Assembly (NCBI GenBank): GCA_021781415.1
Contig: JAJXWW010000192.1
Coordinates: forward strand, 1 to 46,607
Length of the DNA stretch: 46,607 bases
Origin: Planctomycetota bacterium
GTDB lineage: Bacteria > Planctomycetota > Planctomycetia > Gemmatales > Gemmataceae
Direction: 5' to 3'
How positions within the stretch are numbered: position 1 is the first letter of the stretch; each line of letters begins with the position of its first letter. The notes under the pieces are model-generated. The model did not search any database. It was not told where the DNA came from and saw nothing but the letters and a program-made list of their open reading frames with translations. Positions 1-10,039 of this stretch are shown here, piece after piece. The translations under genes and the position numbers were made by a program.

Positions 1-8
1 CGCCGACG

Positions 9-26
9 GCAGGCATCCCTGCCTGC
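9..26. repeat. Short perfect hairpin downstream of gltD
   Basis: Arms GCAGGCA and TGCCTGC (7 bp) flank a TCCC loop, about 50 bases past the gltD stop codon. It could act as a terminator, but no T-run follows on the minus strand. It may equally be one of the short GC-rich palindromes that recur in this window. Confidence 0.4.
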
Positions 27-77
27 GTCCTAACGAAATGGTTCTCGAAACGGAAGCCTCTCTTTCCGTCGAGAGCA

Positions 78-1562
78 TTAGGGCAATTGCGTATCCCCCA
101 TCAGAAATCGATCGCATTCGCGGGCCGCGCCGCGTCCTTCGTTGATGGCCCAGACGACCAGGCTTTGTCCGCGGCGCATGTCGCCGGCGGCGAAGACGCC
201 GGGAACGTTCGTGGTGAATTGGCCGTGTTCCGCCTTGGCGTTCGAGCGCGCATCCTTTTCGACGCCGAGTCGATCGAGCAGTTGATTTTCGGGACCGAGG
301 AAGCCCATCGCCAGCAGTACGAGTTGAGCGGGGAAGACACGCTCGCTGCCGGGCACTTCGCGCGGCACGAATCGGCCATTGTCCTTGACCCATTCGACGC
401 GGACGGTGTGCAGTTCCTTGACGTGGCCGTTGGCGTCGCCGACAAACTTCTTCGTGTTAATGAGATACTCCCGAGGGTCTTTGCCGAAAATAGCCTCGGC
501 CTCTTCTTGCCCATAATCGAGCTTGTAGACTTTCGGCCACTGCGGCCAGGGATTGTCGGCGGCGCGCGTCAGCGGCGGCATGGGCAGAATCTCGAACTGA
601 ACGAGGCTCCTGCAGCCGTGCCGCATCGACGTGCCGACGCAATCGGTGCCGGTGTCGCCGCCGCCGATGACTACGACATCTTTGCCCTTGGCCGAGATGT
701 ACCGTCCGTCGGCGAGTTGGCTATCGAGCAAACTCTTGGTATTCGCGTGGAGGAATTCCATCGCATAGTGGATTCCGGACAATTGCCGTCCTTCAATAGG
801 CAAATCGCGCGGCTTGGTCGCCCCGCCGCACAACACGATGGCATCGAACTGGTTGCGCAGTTTGTCGGCCGGATAATCCTTGCCGACCTCGCAGTTGGTG
901 ACGAAGGCGACGCCCTCGGCTTTCAAGAGATCGACGCGGCGCTGGACGACTTCGCTTTTATCCAGTTTCATATTGGGAATGCCGTACATCAGTAGTCCGC
1001 CAATACGGTCGGCGCGCTCGAAGACCGTCACCCAATGGCCGGCCCGATTGAGCTGCGCCGCGGCAGACAGTCCCGCTGGTCCCGAACCGATGACGGCCAC
1101 TTTCTTGCCGGTGCGCACCGCCGGAGGCTCCGGCACGATCCAGCCTTCCTCGAAACCCTTATCGACGATGGCGCATTCGATCGCTTTGATCGTCACCGGC
1201 GGTTCGTTAATGCCCAGCACGCACGATCCTTCGCAAGGCGCGGGACAAACGCGGCCCGTGAACTCCGGGAAATTATTGGTCTTGTGCAGCCGGTCGAGCG
1301 CCTCGCGCCACAATCCGCGATAAACGAGATCGTTCCACTCTGGAATGAGATTGTTGATGGGACAACCGGCGGCCATGCCTTCGATCAGCGCGCCAGTATG
1401 ACAGAACGGCACGCCGCAATCCATGCACCGCGCCCCCTGGTTGCGCAGCATCTTCTCGTCGGTATGTTCGTGAAACTCGGACCAATTGTGGATGCGTTCC
1501 GCCGGTTGCCGCACCAACGGCAACTCGCGCGGATATTCCAGAAACCCCGTCGGCTTACCCAT
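78..1562 (-). CDS. gltD: Glutamate synthase (NADPH) small subunit
   Basis: 494 residues, the usual family length. It passes electrons from NAD(P)H through FAD and Fe-S clusters to the large subunit, which forms glutamate from glutamine and 2-oxoglutarate. The N-terminal Fe-S region is visible as cysteines at about 46, 49 and 54 and 106, 110 and 114 ([10 protein letters not shown]). An FAD-binding Rossmann motif [10 protein letters not shown] lies near 156-165 and an NAD(P)H-binding motif [10 protein letters not shown] near 296-305. The C-terminal [20 protein letters not shown] closes the FAD site. The start MGKPTGF has a GAGG ribosome site about 9 bases upstream. It lies 32 bases after the nucleotidyltransferase gene and is last in the minus-strand run, separated from gltB by three unrelated genes, which is unusual because gltB and gltD are normally adjacent. 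Confidence 0.96.
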   Translation of the reverse strand: MGKPTGFLEYPRELPLVRQPAERIHNWSEFHEHTDEKMLRNQGARCMDCGVPFCHTGALIEGMAAGCPINNLIPEWNDLVYRGLWREALDRLHKTNNFPEFTGRVCPAPCEGSCVLGINEPPVTIKAIECAIVDKGFEEGWIVPEPPAVRTGKKVAVIGSGPAGLSAAAQLNRAGHWVTVFERADRIGGLLMYGIPNMKLDKSEVVQRRVDLLKAEGVAFVTNCEVGKDYPADKLRNQFDAIVLCGGATKPRDLPIEGRQLSGIHYAMEFLHANTKSLLDSQLADGRYISAKGKDVVVIGGGDTGTDCVGTSMRHGCRSLVQFEILPMPPLTRAADNPWPQWPKVYKLDYGQEEAEAIFGKDPREYLINTKKFVGDANGHVKELHTVRVEWVKDNGRFVPREVPGSERVFPAQLVLLAMGFLGPENQLLDRLGVEKDARSNAKAEHGQFTTNVPGVFAAGDMRRGQSLVVWAINEGRGAARECDRFLMGDTQLP

Positions 1563-1594
1563 CGTTCAAAACCTCGTCTCAAAAAAAGCCTGCC

Positions 1595-2194
1595 TCAATA
1601 GTCGAACTCGTCGTCCTCATCTTCGGAATGAATCTCTTGAGCGACCAAATCTTTCCACGCCGCCATCACTTGTTCCGAGGCGTCGGCAGCGCGGAGGCGC
1701 TCGGCAACCGAACCTTCTTCCGTTTTCAAATCCGGAAATGTCAGCAGCAATTCGGCCAAATCGCGCCAATCCGAACCGGCCTTGGGTTTGCCTTGTCTTC
1801 CTATCCATGCCAAGACCTTACCGGCGATCAGTTCGGGAGGGGTCACAACTAAAACTTCTTCCAGACGTTGACAAGGAGGTAAAACATCAATGGGACGCAA
1901 ATCTACCAGATGCCGATTCGTTGGCTTTTGTATCTGATAGATGCGATAGCCCAGGCCGTCTCGGATGTTGCGGACGCGGACGGCGATGTGAAATCGTTGA
2001 TTGAGGAAAGCGCGCAATTCCTCGGCCAGCTCCTCGGCGCGCGTCGAGGCGATGTCCACGTCTTGCGTCATGCGCGGCTCTTCCACATAGGCATTGACGG
2101 CTTGGGCACCGTAAAGGACGGCATCCTCTCGACCGCGCAGAAACTCCAGCACGGCATCGTGAATCGTGGCCAGCGGCAGCGGCTCGCGCATCAT
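1595..2194 (-). CDS. Nucleotidyltransferase-like protein (AbiEii/MNT-type)
   Basis: 199 residues from the ATGATG pair, chosen because AGGGAG lies just upstream; an in-frame start at 2230 is possible but has a poorer context. The segment GAQAVNAYVEEPRMTQDVDI has the layout of nucleotidyltransferase-fold proteins: a GxxAV turn followed by a D-x-D pair for metal binding. A later VDL (after NRHL) could supply the third acidic residue. The C-terminus is acidic (SEDEDDEFDY). The family includes AbiEii-type toxins and uncharacterised sugar or nucleotide transferases; the substrate cannot be read. No partner antitoxin (AbiEi-type) is visible beside it. It sits between the Uma2 gene and gltD on the same strand and is probably co-transcribed. 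Confidence 0.72.
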   Translation of the reverse strand: MMREPLPLATIHDAVLEFLRGREDAVLYGAQAVNAYVEEPRMTQDVDIASTRAEELAEELRAFLNQRFHIAVRVRNIRDGLGYRIYQIQKPTNRHLVDLRPIDVLPPCQRLEEVLVVTPPELIAGKVLAWIGRQGKPKAGSDWRDLAELLLTFPDLKTEEGSVAERLRAADASEQVMAAWKDLVAQEIHSEDEDDEFDY

Positions 2195-2317
2195 GAACTC
2201 CCTAAATGTTAGCGAGCCATCTCCGAACATCGCAAACCCTCCCTCAATGCTCCGCGATTGGCCCTCGACCTAGATGAGAGTCGAGAACCAGAATTCGTTC
2301 GCGCTTCTTACCGTGAT

Positions 2318-3064
2318 TCACTCTTGATCCGGATCGATCCCCGCCGCCCGCAAGCGATCCGCCAAACGACGTAATTGTTGTTCCGCAGCTTCGGCGCGTT
2401 GGCGTTCTCGCTCGGCACGTTCCTCCGCCGTCACCAACAATTGTCCGTTCGCATCCCACCAGCGCAACCAAGGCAATTCCTGATTAAAGAATAGTCCCTT
2501 CCAAATACCCAGTTCCACATTCAGCGGGGCAATGAGAAAATGTCCGCGCTCATTGGCCACCATCGATTCATAGTGTCCCTCGACTAAATGATAGACTTCC
2601 ACTCGACCGGGATCGACTTCATAAATCGCATAGAACGGCGCGCGAATCGCCTGTTCGTAGACCCAAAACTTGCCTGTGAGCGGCGTTCGATCCCGTTCCT
2701 CGGCTCCATCGCCGGAAACAAATTCCACGAGCAACAGAGGCGCGACGACTTCACGCCACAACACATACGATCGACGATATTCCCCGTCGAGCATCGGCGG
2801 CACACCGGGAACATAAAACCAATCCGGAGCCTTGCATCCCTTGGCGGGAGGATCGATGTCACGCCAATAGATCGCACTATTCTGCCCGACGCAAAATTGC
2901 CCATCCGGATGACGCCGTTGTAAGAGCGGCCAGATCGATTCCGTCAAGAGAATACTCTGCGGATGTTCCAAAAAGTTCTCGACCATGGCACCATCCGATT
3001 CCGGTAATTCCTTGTGCGTTCGAGGCCGTTTCATAGTCGATTGCTTGGAGAGAATCGCTGTCAT
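2318..3064 (-). CDS. Uma2-family putative endonuclease (DUF820)
   Basis: 248 residues. The fold is that of the Uma2/DUF820 family, a PD-(D/E)XK-like nuclease superfamily common in cyanobacteria and planctomycetes, with unknown biological role. Visible family features are the APDWFYVPGVPP segment, LLLVEFVSGDG, a KFWVYEQA segment containing the conserved Lys and Tyr, and FYAIYEVDPGRVEVYHL. The C-terminal 40 residues (TAEERAERERQRAEAAEQQL onward) form a charged coiled coil, as in many Uma2 proteins. The start at 3064 has GAGGTGAG upstream, lying across the stop codon of the phosphatase gene (TGA-GCG-ATG), so the two are probably translationally coupled. Confidence 0.8.
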   Translation of the reverse strand: MTAILSKQSTMKRPRTHKELPESDGAMVENFLEHPQSILLTESIWPLLQRRHPDGQFCVGQNSAIYWRDIDPPAKGCKAPDWFYVPGVPPMLDGEYRRSYVLWREVVAPLLLVEFVSGDGAEERDRTPLTGKFWVYEQAIRAPFYAIYEVDPGRVEVYHLVEGHYESMVANERGHFLIAPLNVELGIWKGLFFNQELPWLRWWDANGQLLVTAEERAERERQRAEAAEQQLRRLADRLRAAGIDPDQE

Positions 3065-3067
3065 CGC

Positions 3068-3604
3068 TCACCTCGTTCTCGATCGCGTCCCGCCCGATTG
3101 TGGAGGGGAAGTCAACTTCTCCTTCGCAAACCGTGCAACCCATTCCCGTTGTTCACTCGTATCGGGTACCGAGCAGCCTCGCGCAGTCTCAATCCGCTCG
3201 AACGCCGACGATGGATCGAGTCCGCTCAACGCCAAAACACAAGCCGCCAGCAACGCAGCGCGACCGACCCCTTGTCGGCAATGGACGACGATTTGTTTTC
3301 CTTCCATCAACCGCCGTTCCAGGTGACGGACCAGCGGTTGACAGGCTCTCGCGGAAGGAGGTACGCCGCGATCCTCAATGGGGAAGGCCATAAATTCAAT
3401 CCCTGTCTTTTCGCACTGTTTTTTCTCTTGAATCAAGTCTAATTCTTCGTTTTCCTCTCTCGTTAGAGCAGAGACAACCGCGTCGATACCTACGCTATGC
3501 CACGAAGCGATCTCATCTTCGAGCCAATCGCCGCCGCGCGGACGCGGCGCGATCGCTAGGCGGCCAGGCCACGGACCCTCGATCCAATAGAGTTCGGTTC
3601 GCAT
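3068..3604 (-). CDS. Dual-specificity / tyrosine-type protein phosphatase
   Basis: 178 residues. The Cys-based phosphatase signature HCRQGVGRA (C-x5-R; Cys about 109, Arg about 115) is intact, and the upstream IEDRGVP segment supplies the likely general-acid Asp. The size fits a single compact dual-specificity phosphatase domain, so it should hydrolyse phosphate from Tyr or Ser/Thr residues, or possibly from a small molecule. The ATG at 3604 (MRTELYWIEGPW) is preferred over an in-frame GTG at 3613. It begins about 20 bases after the gltB stop and ends 3 bases before the Uma2 start. Its place directly behind gltB suggests a role in signalling on nitrogen metabolism, but that is inference. Confidence 0.85.
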   Translation of the reverse strand: MRTELYWIEGPWPGRLAIAPRPRGGDWLEDEIASWHSVGIDAVVSALTREENEELDLIQEKKQCEKTGIEFMAFPIEDRGVPPSARACQPLVRHLERRLMEGKQIVVHCRQGVGRAALLAACVLALSGLDPSSAFERIETARGCSVPDTSEQREWVARFAKEKLTSPPQSGGTRSRTR

Positions 3605-3625
3605 AATCCGCACCCGCTCCGTTCG

Positions 3626-6600
3626 TCATTTCCCACCCACCCGCATCAGATCGTGCGCATTCTCCTCGAACGCCGCCATGACGGCATCTTCATCCGACAA
3701 TCCCGATGCCTTGAAGCGCTTTTGTGTCTCGATCACACGACGGTAATCGTTCGGATACACCTTCACGAAGCGCGCTACTTGGTTCTTCCAGTCGGCCAAC
3801 ACCAGCCGCGACCGTTCGCTGCCGGTGTATTCGGCGTGCTTCCGAATCAGATCGCGGACGATCTCGATTTCGTCTTCGTCTTCGAGACGATAGAGTTTGA
3901 CCATCTCGACATTACAATTGCGCGGAAACCTGCCGGATTCGTCGAGAACATAGGCGATGCCGCCGGACATGCCCGCGGCGAAGTTGCGCCCCGTGGGACC
4001 GAGGACGACAACGCGTCCTCCGGTCATGTACTCGCAACCGTGATCGCCCACGGCCAGCACGACGGTATCGACGCCGCTGTTGCGGACGGCGAAACGCTCG
4101 CCCGCCATGCCGCCGATATACGCTTCGCCCGCCGTCGCGCCGTAGAGAGCGACGTTGCCAATGATGACGTTGTCGGACGGATCGAACGTCGATCCCGCCG
4201 GCGGATAGACCACGATCTTGCCGCCGGATAGCCCTTTGCCGACGTAATCGTTGGCGTCGCCTTCCAGAGTCAGCGTGATGCCGGGCGGCACGAACGCGCC
4301 GAAACTCTGACCGGCGGAACCTTGGAAATGCAGGCGAATGGTGTCTTCGGGCAGACCGACCGCGCCGAAGCGGCGCGTCACTTCGCTGCCGAGAATCGTG
4401 CCGGTGACTCGGTTGACATTGCGGATCGGTAAAGTGGCCGATATGGGCTTGCGTTCCTCGATCGCCGGTTTGCACAGCGGCAGCAGCGTGGTATTGTCGA
4501 GCGCTTCCTCTAGGCCGTGATCTTGAGCGATGGCGCAGTAGCGATCGACGGAAGCGGGCATCGGCGGTTGATAGAAGATCGGCGACAGATCGAGGCCGCG
4601 CGTTTTATAGTGGTCGATGGCTTTGGACACGCCGAGCCGTTCGCTGTGGCCGACCATCTCCGTGATGGTGCGGAAGCCGAGCTTCGCCATCAACTCGCGC
4701 ACCTCCTCGGCGATGAAGCGCATAAAGTTGACGACATATTCCGGTTTGCCAGTGAACTTAGCACGCAGGCGCGGATCTTGCGTGGCCACGCCCACCGGGC
4801 AGGTGTTCAGATGGCACACGCGCATCATAATGCAGCCCACGGACACCAGCGGCGCGGTGGCGAAGCCGAACTCCTCCGCGCCGAGCAACGCCCCGACGAT
4901 GACATCGCGGCCCGTCTTCAATTGACCGTCCACTTCGACGACGATACGACTGCGGAGATCGTTGAGCAACAGCGTTTGTTGCGTCTCGGCCAAGCCCAAC
5001 TCCCACGGCGCGCCTGCGTGTTTGATGCTGGTTTGCGGCGAGGCTCCCGTCCCGCCGTCGTGGCCGCTGATGAGGACGACGTCGGCATGAGCCTTTGCCA
5101 CCCCCGCCGCGACGGTTCCGACGCCGACCTCGGCCACCAGCTTCACACTGATGCGCGCATGGTGATTCCCGTTTTTCAGATCGTGAATTAGCTCGGCCAA
5201 ATCCTCAATGGAATAGATGTCGTGGTGCGGCGGCGGCGAGATCAAGCCGACGCCCGGCGTCGAATGCCGGACTTTGGCGATCCACGGATATACCTTGCTT
5301 CCGGGCAACTGACCGCCCTCGCCGGGCTTCGCCCCCTGTGCCATCTTGATCTGCAATTCCTGGGCATTCACGAGATATTCGCTGGTCACACCGAAACGAC
5401 CCGACGCCACTTGCTTGATGGCACTGTTGCGGGAATCGCCGTTGGAATCGAGGACATAGCGGGCCGGATCTTCGCCGCCCTCGCCGGTGTTGCTCTTGCC
5501 GCCGATGCGGTTCATGGCGATGGCGAGCGTCTCGTGCGCTTCCTTGCTAATCGAGCCGTAGGACATCGCGCCCGTCTTGAACCGCTTCATAATCGACTCG
5601 ACCGATTCGACTTCCTCTAGCGGAATCGGTTGCTCGGCAAACTTCAAGTCGAACAGCCCTCGCAGGGTACACAATTTCTTGGCCTGATTATTTACTAATT
5701 CACTATATTCCTTAAACGTCTTGTAATTGCCGGTACGCACGGCGTATTGCAGTTTGTGAACCGTCTCCGGATTGAACAGATGATGCTCGCCCTCTTTGCG
5801 CCATTGATACTGGCCGCCCACATCGAGCGTATGGCCGTTGAGCGGTCGTTCGGGGAACGCGCGGTCGTGCCGCGCCTTGACATCGGCGGCGATGGCATCG
5901 AGACCGACGCCGGAGATCCGCGACGCCGTCCAAGTGAAATACTTGTCGATCACTTCCTTGCTCAATCCAATCGCCTCGAAGATCTGGGCACCGCAGTAGC
6001 TCTGCGCCGTCGAGATGCCCATCTTCGACATGACCTTCATGACGCCCTTGCCGATGGATTTGACGTAATTCTTAACGGCTTTCTCGTGGTCGATGCCGTT
6101 CAATTCGCCCTGTCGAATCATGTCGTCGAGCGTCTCGAAGGCGAGATACGGATTGATCGCTCCCGCGCCGTAGCCGATGAGCAGGGCGAAATGATGAACC
6201 TCGCGCGGCTCGCCACTTTCGAGAACGAGGCCGACTTTGGTGCGCGTCCCCTCGCGGATCAGATGGTGATGCACCCCGGCGACGGCAAGCAGAGCGGGTA
6301 TGGGAGCCATCGTTCGCGTGTGACCGCGATCGCTGAGTACGATGAAGTCGTGGCCCGACGCGACCATCTGGCTGGCGTGGCGACAAAGTGCCATCATCGC
6401 CTTTTCCAGTCCCTTTTCTCCCTCATCTACGGGATAGAGGATTGGCAGGGTCACCGATTTGAAATTACCCGGCCCCTTGCCATCGAGTTGGCGCAGCTTG
6501 TCCAGTTCGTCGTTTTTGAGGATCGGCGACTTCAATTTGATTTGCCGCGCCGAACGCGGCGTGGGTTCGAGCAAGTTGTACTCCGCGCCGATGGTCGTCT

Positions 6601-8353
6601 CCATCGCCATGATGATTTCTTCGCGAATGCCGTCCACCGGCGGATTGGTCACTTGCGCGAACAATTGCTTGAAGTAGTTGTACAGCAACTGCGGTTTGTC
6701 CGATAGCACGGCCAGGGCGGCATCGTTGCCCATCGAGCCGATGGCCTCCGCGCCGTCTTTTGCCATCGGGGCCATGAGGATGCGCAGATCTTCCGACGTA
6801 TAACCGAACACGCGCTGCCGCAGGCGCACGGTGTCGTGATCCGGTTCGTGGACGCGCGGGCCGGGCGGCAGTTGCTCCAGCGTCACCAGGTTGTCGCGCA
6901 GCCATTCGTCGTAATGGTGCGCCGTGGCGATTTGCTTCTTCAATTCCTCATCGTCGATGATGCGTTCCTGTTCTAAATCCACGAGGAACATGCGGCCCGG
7001 CTGCAAGCGACCTTTGTGTAGCACCATCTCTGGCGGCACATCGAGAACGCCCACCTCCGATGCCATGATGACGCGATCGTCCTTGGTGACGTAATAGCGC
7101 GACGGACGCAATCCGTTGCGATCCAGCACCGCGCCAATGCGCCGTCCATCCGTGAAACCGATCGACGCCGGACCATCCCACGGCTCCATCAACGAGGCAT
7201 GATATTCGTAAAACGCCTTCTTCTCCGCACTCATTCCCTCGTCGCCGCTCCACGGTTCGGGAATCATCATCATCACCGCATGAGGCAGCGAACGCCCGGC
7301 CAATACCAACAGTTCGAGAGCATTATCGAACATCGCCGAATCGCTGCCGCTCTGGTCGATGACCGGCAGAATCTTCTTGATGTCGTCGCCGAACAACGGA
7401 GAGGCGAACATGCGCTCGCGGGCCGTCATCCAGTTGACGTTGCCGCGCAGCGTGTTGATCTCGCCGTTGTGAGCGATGTAGCGATACGGATGCGCCCGCG
7501 CCCAGGTGGGAAAGGTGTTGGTGCTGAAGCGCGAATGCACCATCGCCAACGCCGAGGCAAAAAGCGGATCGTTTAAGTCCGGGAAGAACAACGGCAGTTG
7601 TCCGGCATTGAGCATGCCCTTATAAATGATGGTCCGCGACGACAGGCTCGGCACATAGAACATGGCGCGATGGCTGGCGTTCAATGCCTCGATTTCACGC
7701 GGCACGTCGGCTTCCCAGCGCGTGTACAACTCTTTTCCAGCTTCGGATGCCGACGGCTTCAGCTTCAGCAAATTCTCGACGCGCCGGCGAATGACGTACA
7801 GCTTGCGCTCGAAGGCGAGATCATCGCCAACTCGCCGCGCAAGCAAGGTCTGCTCTCCCTCTCTCGCTTGCGCGGCGGGCTGGTTCCATCCAATGAATAT
7901 CTGCCGCATGATCGGCATCGACTCTTGAGCCGTCGCTCCCAAGGGCGAAGCATCGACCGGCACCGTCCGCCAGCCCAAGACAGTTTGCCCTTCTTCGCGC
8001 ACCACGCGCTCGAACGCCTCTTCACAGATCTTCTTTCCGTACTCGTCGGTCGGCAGATAGACCAAACCGCAACCATATTGGCCCGGGGCGGGCAAGTCGA
8101 TACCGAGCTTGGCGCACTCGCGGCGTAGAAAGTCGTCCGGCATCTGCACCAGAATGCCCGCGCCGTCGCCCGTGTTCTTTTCGCAGCCACACGCCCCGCG
8201 ATGCTCGAGATTGTTGAGAATCTGCAACGCATCGCGGACGATGTCGTGCGAGTGCCGGTTCTTCAAGTTGACGACGAAGCCGACGCCGCAGGCATCGTGT
8301 TCGTGGCGGGGATCGTACAGCCCTTGCTTTTCGGGAAGAGAGCGTTGTGTCAT
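3626..8353 (-). CDS. gltB: Glutamate synthase large subunit
   Basis: 1575 residues, close to the usual length. It contains a class II glutamine amidotransferase domain; after a 21-residue propeptide the sequence CGVGFVV gives the N-terminal nucleophile Cys22. A central domain, the FMN-binding synthase TIM barrel ([14 protein letters not shown] and [10 protein letters not shown] are visible), the 3Fe-4S cysteines in [13 protein letters not shown] and the C-terminal beta-helix ([20 protein letters not shown]) follow. The start is ATG at 8353. The frame stays open further upstream, but that part overlaps lysR and reads as low-complexity arginine-rich shadow. The lysR stop and this ATG are one base apart (TAA-t-ATG), which predicts translational coupling. 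The enzyme makes two glutamates from glutamine and 2-oxoglutarate. Confidence 0.97.
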   Translation of the reverse strand: MTQRSLPEKQGLYDPRHEHDACGVGFVVNLKNRHSHDIVRDALQILNNLEHRGACGCEKNTGDGAGILVQMPDDFLRRECAKLGIDLPAPGQYGCGLVYLPTDEYGKKICEEAFERVVREEGQTVLGWRTVPVDASPLGATAQESMPIMRQIFIGWNQPAAQAREGEQTLLARRVGDDLAFERKLYVIRRRVENLLKLKPSASEAGKELYTRWEADVPREIEALNASHRAMFYVPSLSSRTIIYKGMLNAGQLPLFFPDLNDPLFASALAMVHSRFSTNTFPTWARAHPYRYIAHNGEINTLRGNVNWMTARERMFASPLFGDDIKKILPVIDQSGSDSAMFDNALELLVLAGRSLPHAVMMMIPEPWSGDEGMSAEKKAFYEYHASLMEPWDGPASIGFTDGRRIGAVLDRNGLRPSRYYVTKDDRVIMASEVGVLDVPPEMVLHKGRLQPGRMFLVDLEQERIIDDEELKKQIATAHHYDEWLRDNLVTLEQLPPGPRVHEPDHDTVRLRQRVFGYTSEDLRILMAPMAKDGAEAIGSMGNDAALAVLSDKPQLLYNYFKQLFAQVTNPPVDGIREEIIMAMETTIGAEYNLLEPTPRSARQIKLKSPILKNDELDKLRQLDGKGPGNFKSVTLPILYPVDEGEKGLEKAMMALCRHASQMVASGHDFIVLSDRGHTRTMAPIPALLAVAGVHHHLIREGTRTKVGLVLESGEPREVHHFALLIGYGAGAINPYLAFETLDDMIRQGELNGIDHEKAVKNYVKSIGKGVMKVMSKMGISTAQSYCGAQIFEAIGLSKEVIDKYFTWTASRISGVGLDAIAADVKARHDRAFPERPLNGHTLDVGGQYQWRKEGEHHLFNPETVHKLQYAVRTGNYKTFKEYSELVNNQAKKLCTLRGLFDLKFAEQPIPLEEVESVESIMKRFKTGAMSYGSISKEAHETLAIAMNRIGGKSNTGEGGEDPARYVLDSNGDSRNSAIKQVASGRFGVTSEYLVNAQELQIKMAQGAKPGEGGQLPGSKVYPWIAKVRHSTPGVGLISPPPHHDIYSIEDLAELIHDLKNGNHHARISVKLVAEVGVGTVAAGVAKAHADVVLISGHDGGTGASPQTSIKHAGAPWELGLAETQQTLLLNDLRSRIVVEVDGQLKTGRDVIVGALLGAEEFGFATAPLVSVGCIMMRVCHLNTCPVGVATQDPRLRAKFTGKPEYVVNFMRFIAEEVRELMAKLGFRTITEMVGHSERLGVSKAIDHYKTRGLDLSPIFYQPPMPASVDRYCAIAQDHGLEEALDNTTLLPLCKPAIEERKPISATLPIRNVNRVTGTILGSEVTRRFGAVGLPEDTIRLHFQGSAGQSFGAFVPPGITLTLEGDANDYVGKGLSGGKIVVYPPAGSTFDPSDNVIIGNVALYGATAGEAYIGGMAGERFAVRNSGVDTVVLAVGDHGCEYMTGGRVVVLGPTGRNFAAGMSGGIAYVLDESGRFPRNCNVEMVKLYRLEDEDEIEIVRDLIRKHAEYTGSERSRLVLADWKNQVARFVKVYPNDYRRVIETQKRFKASGLSDEDAVMAAFEENAHDLMRVGGK

Positions 8354-8354
8354 A

Positions 8355-9308
8355 TTACTTCTTCTTTCTCGCTTTGTTTCTCTTGTGCGCCGTTCCGTTG
8401 CCATTTTTCTGCGCGTCGCCGTTGCCGTTTTCGAGCAATAAGTCGATGAAGCGCTGAGCCGCCGGACTAGGGCGATGTTGGCGTCGATAGATGATGGCCA
8501 ATGGCCGCACGAAGCGACAGTCGGCCAACTTCCGCGCCGCCAACAATCCCGCGTCCACTTCCTGCCGTAGCGTCGGCTCCGGGAGGAGAGCCACGCCGCC
8601 GGCAATCTCGATCCCTTTCTTAATGTTCTCGATGTTGTCGAACTCCAACTCCACTTCGACCGCCACGCCCTGCTGCCGCAGAAAGCGATCGACCTGCCGC
8701 CGAATGCCGAGATCCTTATCGAAGGCGATATATTTCTCGCCGCTCAGCTGTTCCAAGCGAACCTTTGTCTGCCGTGCCAGCGGATGCCCCGGCTGGCAGG
8801 CGAGAACCATGTCTTCTTCGCGCCACGGCAACACCACCAAATCGCGCGCCTTGCGTGGGAACGACACCAAGCCGAGATCGACGCAGCCGTCGCGCACCTT
8901 CTCGACAACGCGATTGGAGTGCAGATACTCGACGTGAACTCGAGCGAACGGCTGCTCCGCCGTGAAGCGTTCGACGTACTGCCCCATATCGCCGAGTCCG
9001 ACGGAGTAAATCGCCGCCGCCTGCACCGTCGCCGTCAACTGCGGCCGACTCTGTTTGATCGAGGCTTCCAACTCCAGATAGCGTTCCACCAACTGCTTGC
9101 AACCCTGGTGGTACACCTGTCCCAGCGGCGTTAGTTGCAACGGCCGCGTCGAGCGATCGATCAGCTGCACGCCCAGCCGTTTTTCCAGCTGATGCACGAT
9201 CTGACTGACCGCCGACTGCGTCAACGGCGGCTGCTGCACCGCCGCCGCCTGCGAGAAGCTGCGACACCGCGCAATGTCGCAAAACACTTGGAGCGCCTCA
9301 AATTGCAT
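8355..9308 (-). CDS. LysR-family transcriptional regulator
   Basis: 317 residues from [20 protein letters not shown]. The N-terminal 60 residues are the LysR winged helix ([20 protein letters not shown] then [20 protein letters not shown]). The rest is the two-lobed effector domain ([19 protein letters not shown]). The tail is unusual: [13 protein letters not shown] followed by [10 protein letters not shown], a basic extension beyond the usual family end. AGGA lies about 9 bases before the ATG. The gene directly precedes gltB on the same strand, so it is a plausible regulator of glutamate synthase, functionally like Bacillus GltC although that gene is divergent. An adjacent CTAAT-N10-ATTAG dyad fits autoregulation. 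Confidence 0.93.
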   Translation of the reverse strand: MQFEALQVFCDIARCRSFSQAAAVQQPPLTQSAVSQIVHQLEKRLGVQLIDRSTRPLQLTPLGQVYHQGCKQLVERYLELEASIKQSRPQLTATVQAAAIYSVGLGDMGQYVERFTAEQPFARVHVEYLHSNRVVEKVRDGCVDLGLVSFPRKARDLVVLPWREEDMVLACQPGHPLARQTKVRLEQLSGEKYIAFDKDLGIRRQVDRFLRQQGVAVEVELEFDNIENIKKGIEIAGGVALLPEPTLRQEVDAGLLAARKLADCRFVRPLAIIYRRQHRPSPAAQRFIDLLLENGNGDAQKNGNGTAHKRNKARKKK

Positions 9309-9333
9309 GGGGATTATCCTAGCATCTCTTTCT

Positions 9334-9353
9334 CTAATATCAAGAGACATTAG
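9334..9353. promoter_or_regulatory. Candidate LysR-type regulator box
   Basis: CTAAT (9334-9338) and ATTAG (9349-9353) form a perfect inverted repeat with a 10-base spacer, which contains the T-N11-A layout of LysR-family binding sites. It lies 26 bases upstream of the lysR ATG, where an autoregulatory site would be expected. A further GCTAAT follows at about 9364. Confidence 0.55.
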
Positions 9354-9410
9354 TATGAAAAGTGCTAATGATGGACCACTTCTCGTCTCGCCTACCGGGC
9401 GAGAGCCTAT

Positions 9411-9539
9411 CGTTGCAGCGGACGCTCACCCCCCTTGCAACGACGGACAGGTCGTTGCAACGACTTCGACAAATCAGCACAAACCCTTATTTTGACTTAG
9501 GTTGGATCGTTGCAACGTCGTGCGCATCCGCGTGCAACG
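9411..9539. promoter_or_regulatory. Array of five CGTTGCAACG-like palindromic sites
   Basis: Two perfect copies of the palindrome CGTTGCAACG (9453-9462 and 9508-9517) and three near copies: CGTTGCAGCG at 9411-9420, CCTTGCAACG at 9433-9442 and GCGTGCAACG at 9530-9539. Start-to-start distances are 22, 20, 55 and 22 bases, close to whole numbers of helical turns, so the sites face the same side of the DNA. The array sits between lysR/gltB on the minus strand and the small gene at 9649 on the plus strand. It looks like a cooperative operator for an unknown dimeric regulator. I saw no other dense cluster of this motif in the window. Confidence 0.6.
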
Positions 9540-9648
9540 ATAACAGCTTCTTGCGGTTATTGATTGCTGCCGCAATCCCTCCGGCAGGCGAAATCCTTCG
9601 GTATTGATTCCTCTTGTCTTCCGCCGCCGAGCGGTGAGAATAAAAAGC

Positions 9649-9846
9649 ATGTCTACGACCACAAAACAACTTGAAAGACGGCTGGCGCGCGTCGAGAAGG
9701 AATTGGCGGAATTGCGGGCAACCCTCGCCGCCAAGTCGGCGGAACCTTGGTATCGGGAGATCGTCGGCAGTTTCGCCGGCGACAAGGCGTTCGCGGAAAT
9801 CCTTCGTCTTGGCCGCCTCATCCGTGCCGGCAAACGACCGAAGTAA
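9649..9846 (+). CDS. Small coiled-coil protein, antitoxin-like
   Basis: 65 residues from MSTTTKQLERRLARVEKELA. The first half is a heptad-like amphipathic helix rich in Glu, Arg and Leu; the second half ends in FAEILRLGRLIRAGKRPK. Small proteins of this layout often sit just before PIN-domain toxins in cyanobacteria and planctomycetes and are annotated as antitoxin-like or hypothetical. No PIN gene follows here; the next gene is a broken STAND ATPase, so it is an orphan if the antitoxin reading is right. The ribosome site (GGTGAGA) is weak. An in-frame upstream start at 9604 adds an unconvincing MIPLVFRRRAVRIKS segment. Confidence 0.6.
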   Translation: MSTTTKQLERRLARVEKELAELRATLAAKSAEPWYREIVGSFAGDKAFAEILRLGRLIRAGKRPK

Positions 9847-9968
9847 CTCGGCAGGGCCGTCGTAAGAGAAAAGGAACTCTCGTCGAACCGACCATTTCCC
9901 GTTTTGAACCGTTTGCGGCCTGACCTGATCCGCGCCGAGAAAATGCACGGAAAATGTTGGATTCGCAT

Positions 9969-9985
9969 CGTATCTATCTGATACG
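9969..9985. promoter_or_regulatory. Short dyad upstream of the STAND ATPase fragment
   Basis: CGTATC and GATACG are perfect 6-base arms around TATCT. The AT-rich stretch GCTATTTATTCC follows, 55 to 70 bases before the ATG at 10040. It could be an operator or a short hairpin; nothing more can be said. Confidence 0.25.
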
Positions 9986-10039
9986 CTATTTATTCCATAG
10001 CCACAATCCCTCGTGCCCGCTCGCGGAGAGGATCTCGTT

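Noticed and set aside
5747..6706. 319-codon frame antisense to gltB
   Set aside because: Shadow frame; no domain features.
8354..8605. N-terminal extension of gltB upstream of 8353
   Set aside because: It overlaps lysR in another frame, is Arg-rich, and the family start plus propeptide begins at 8353.
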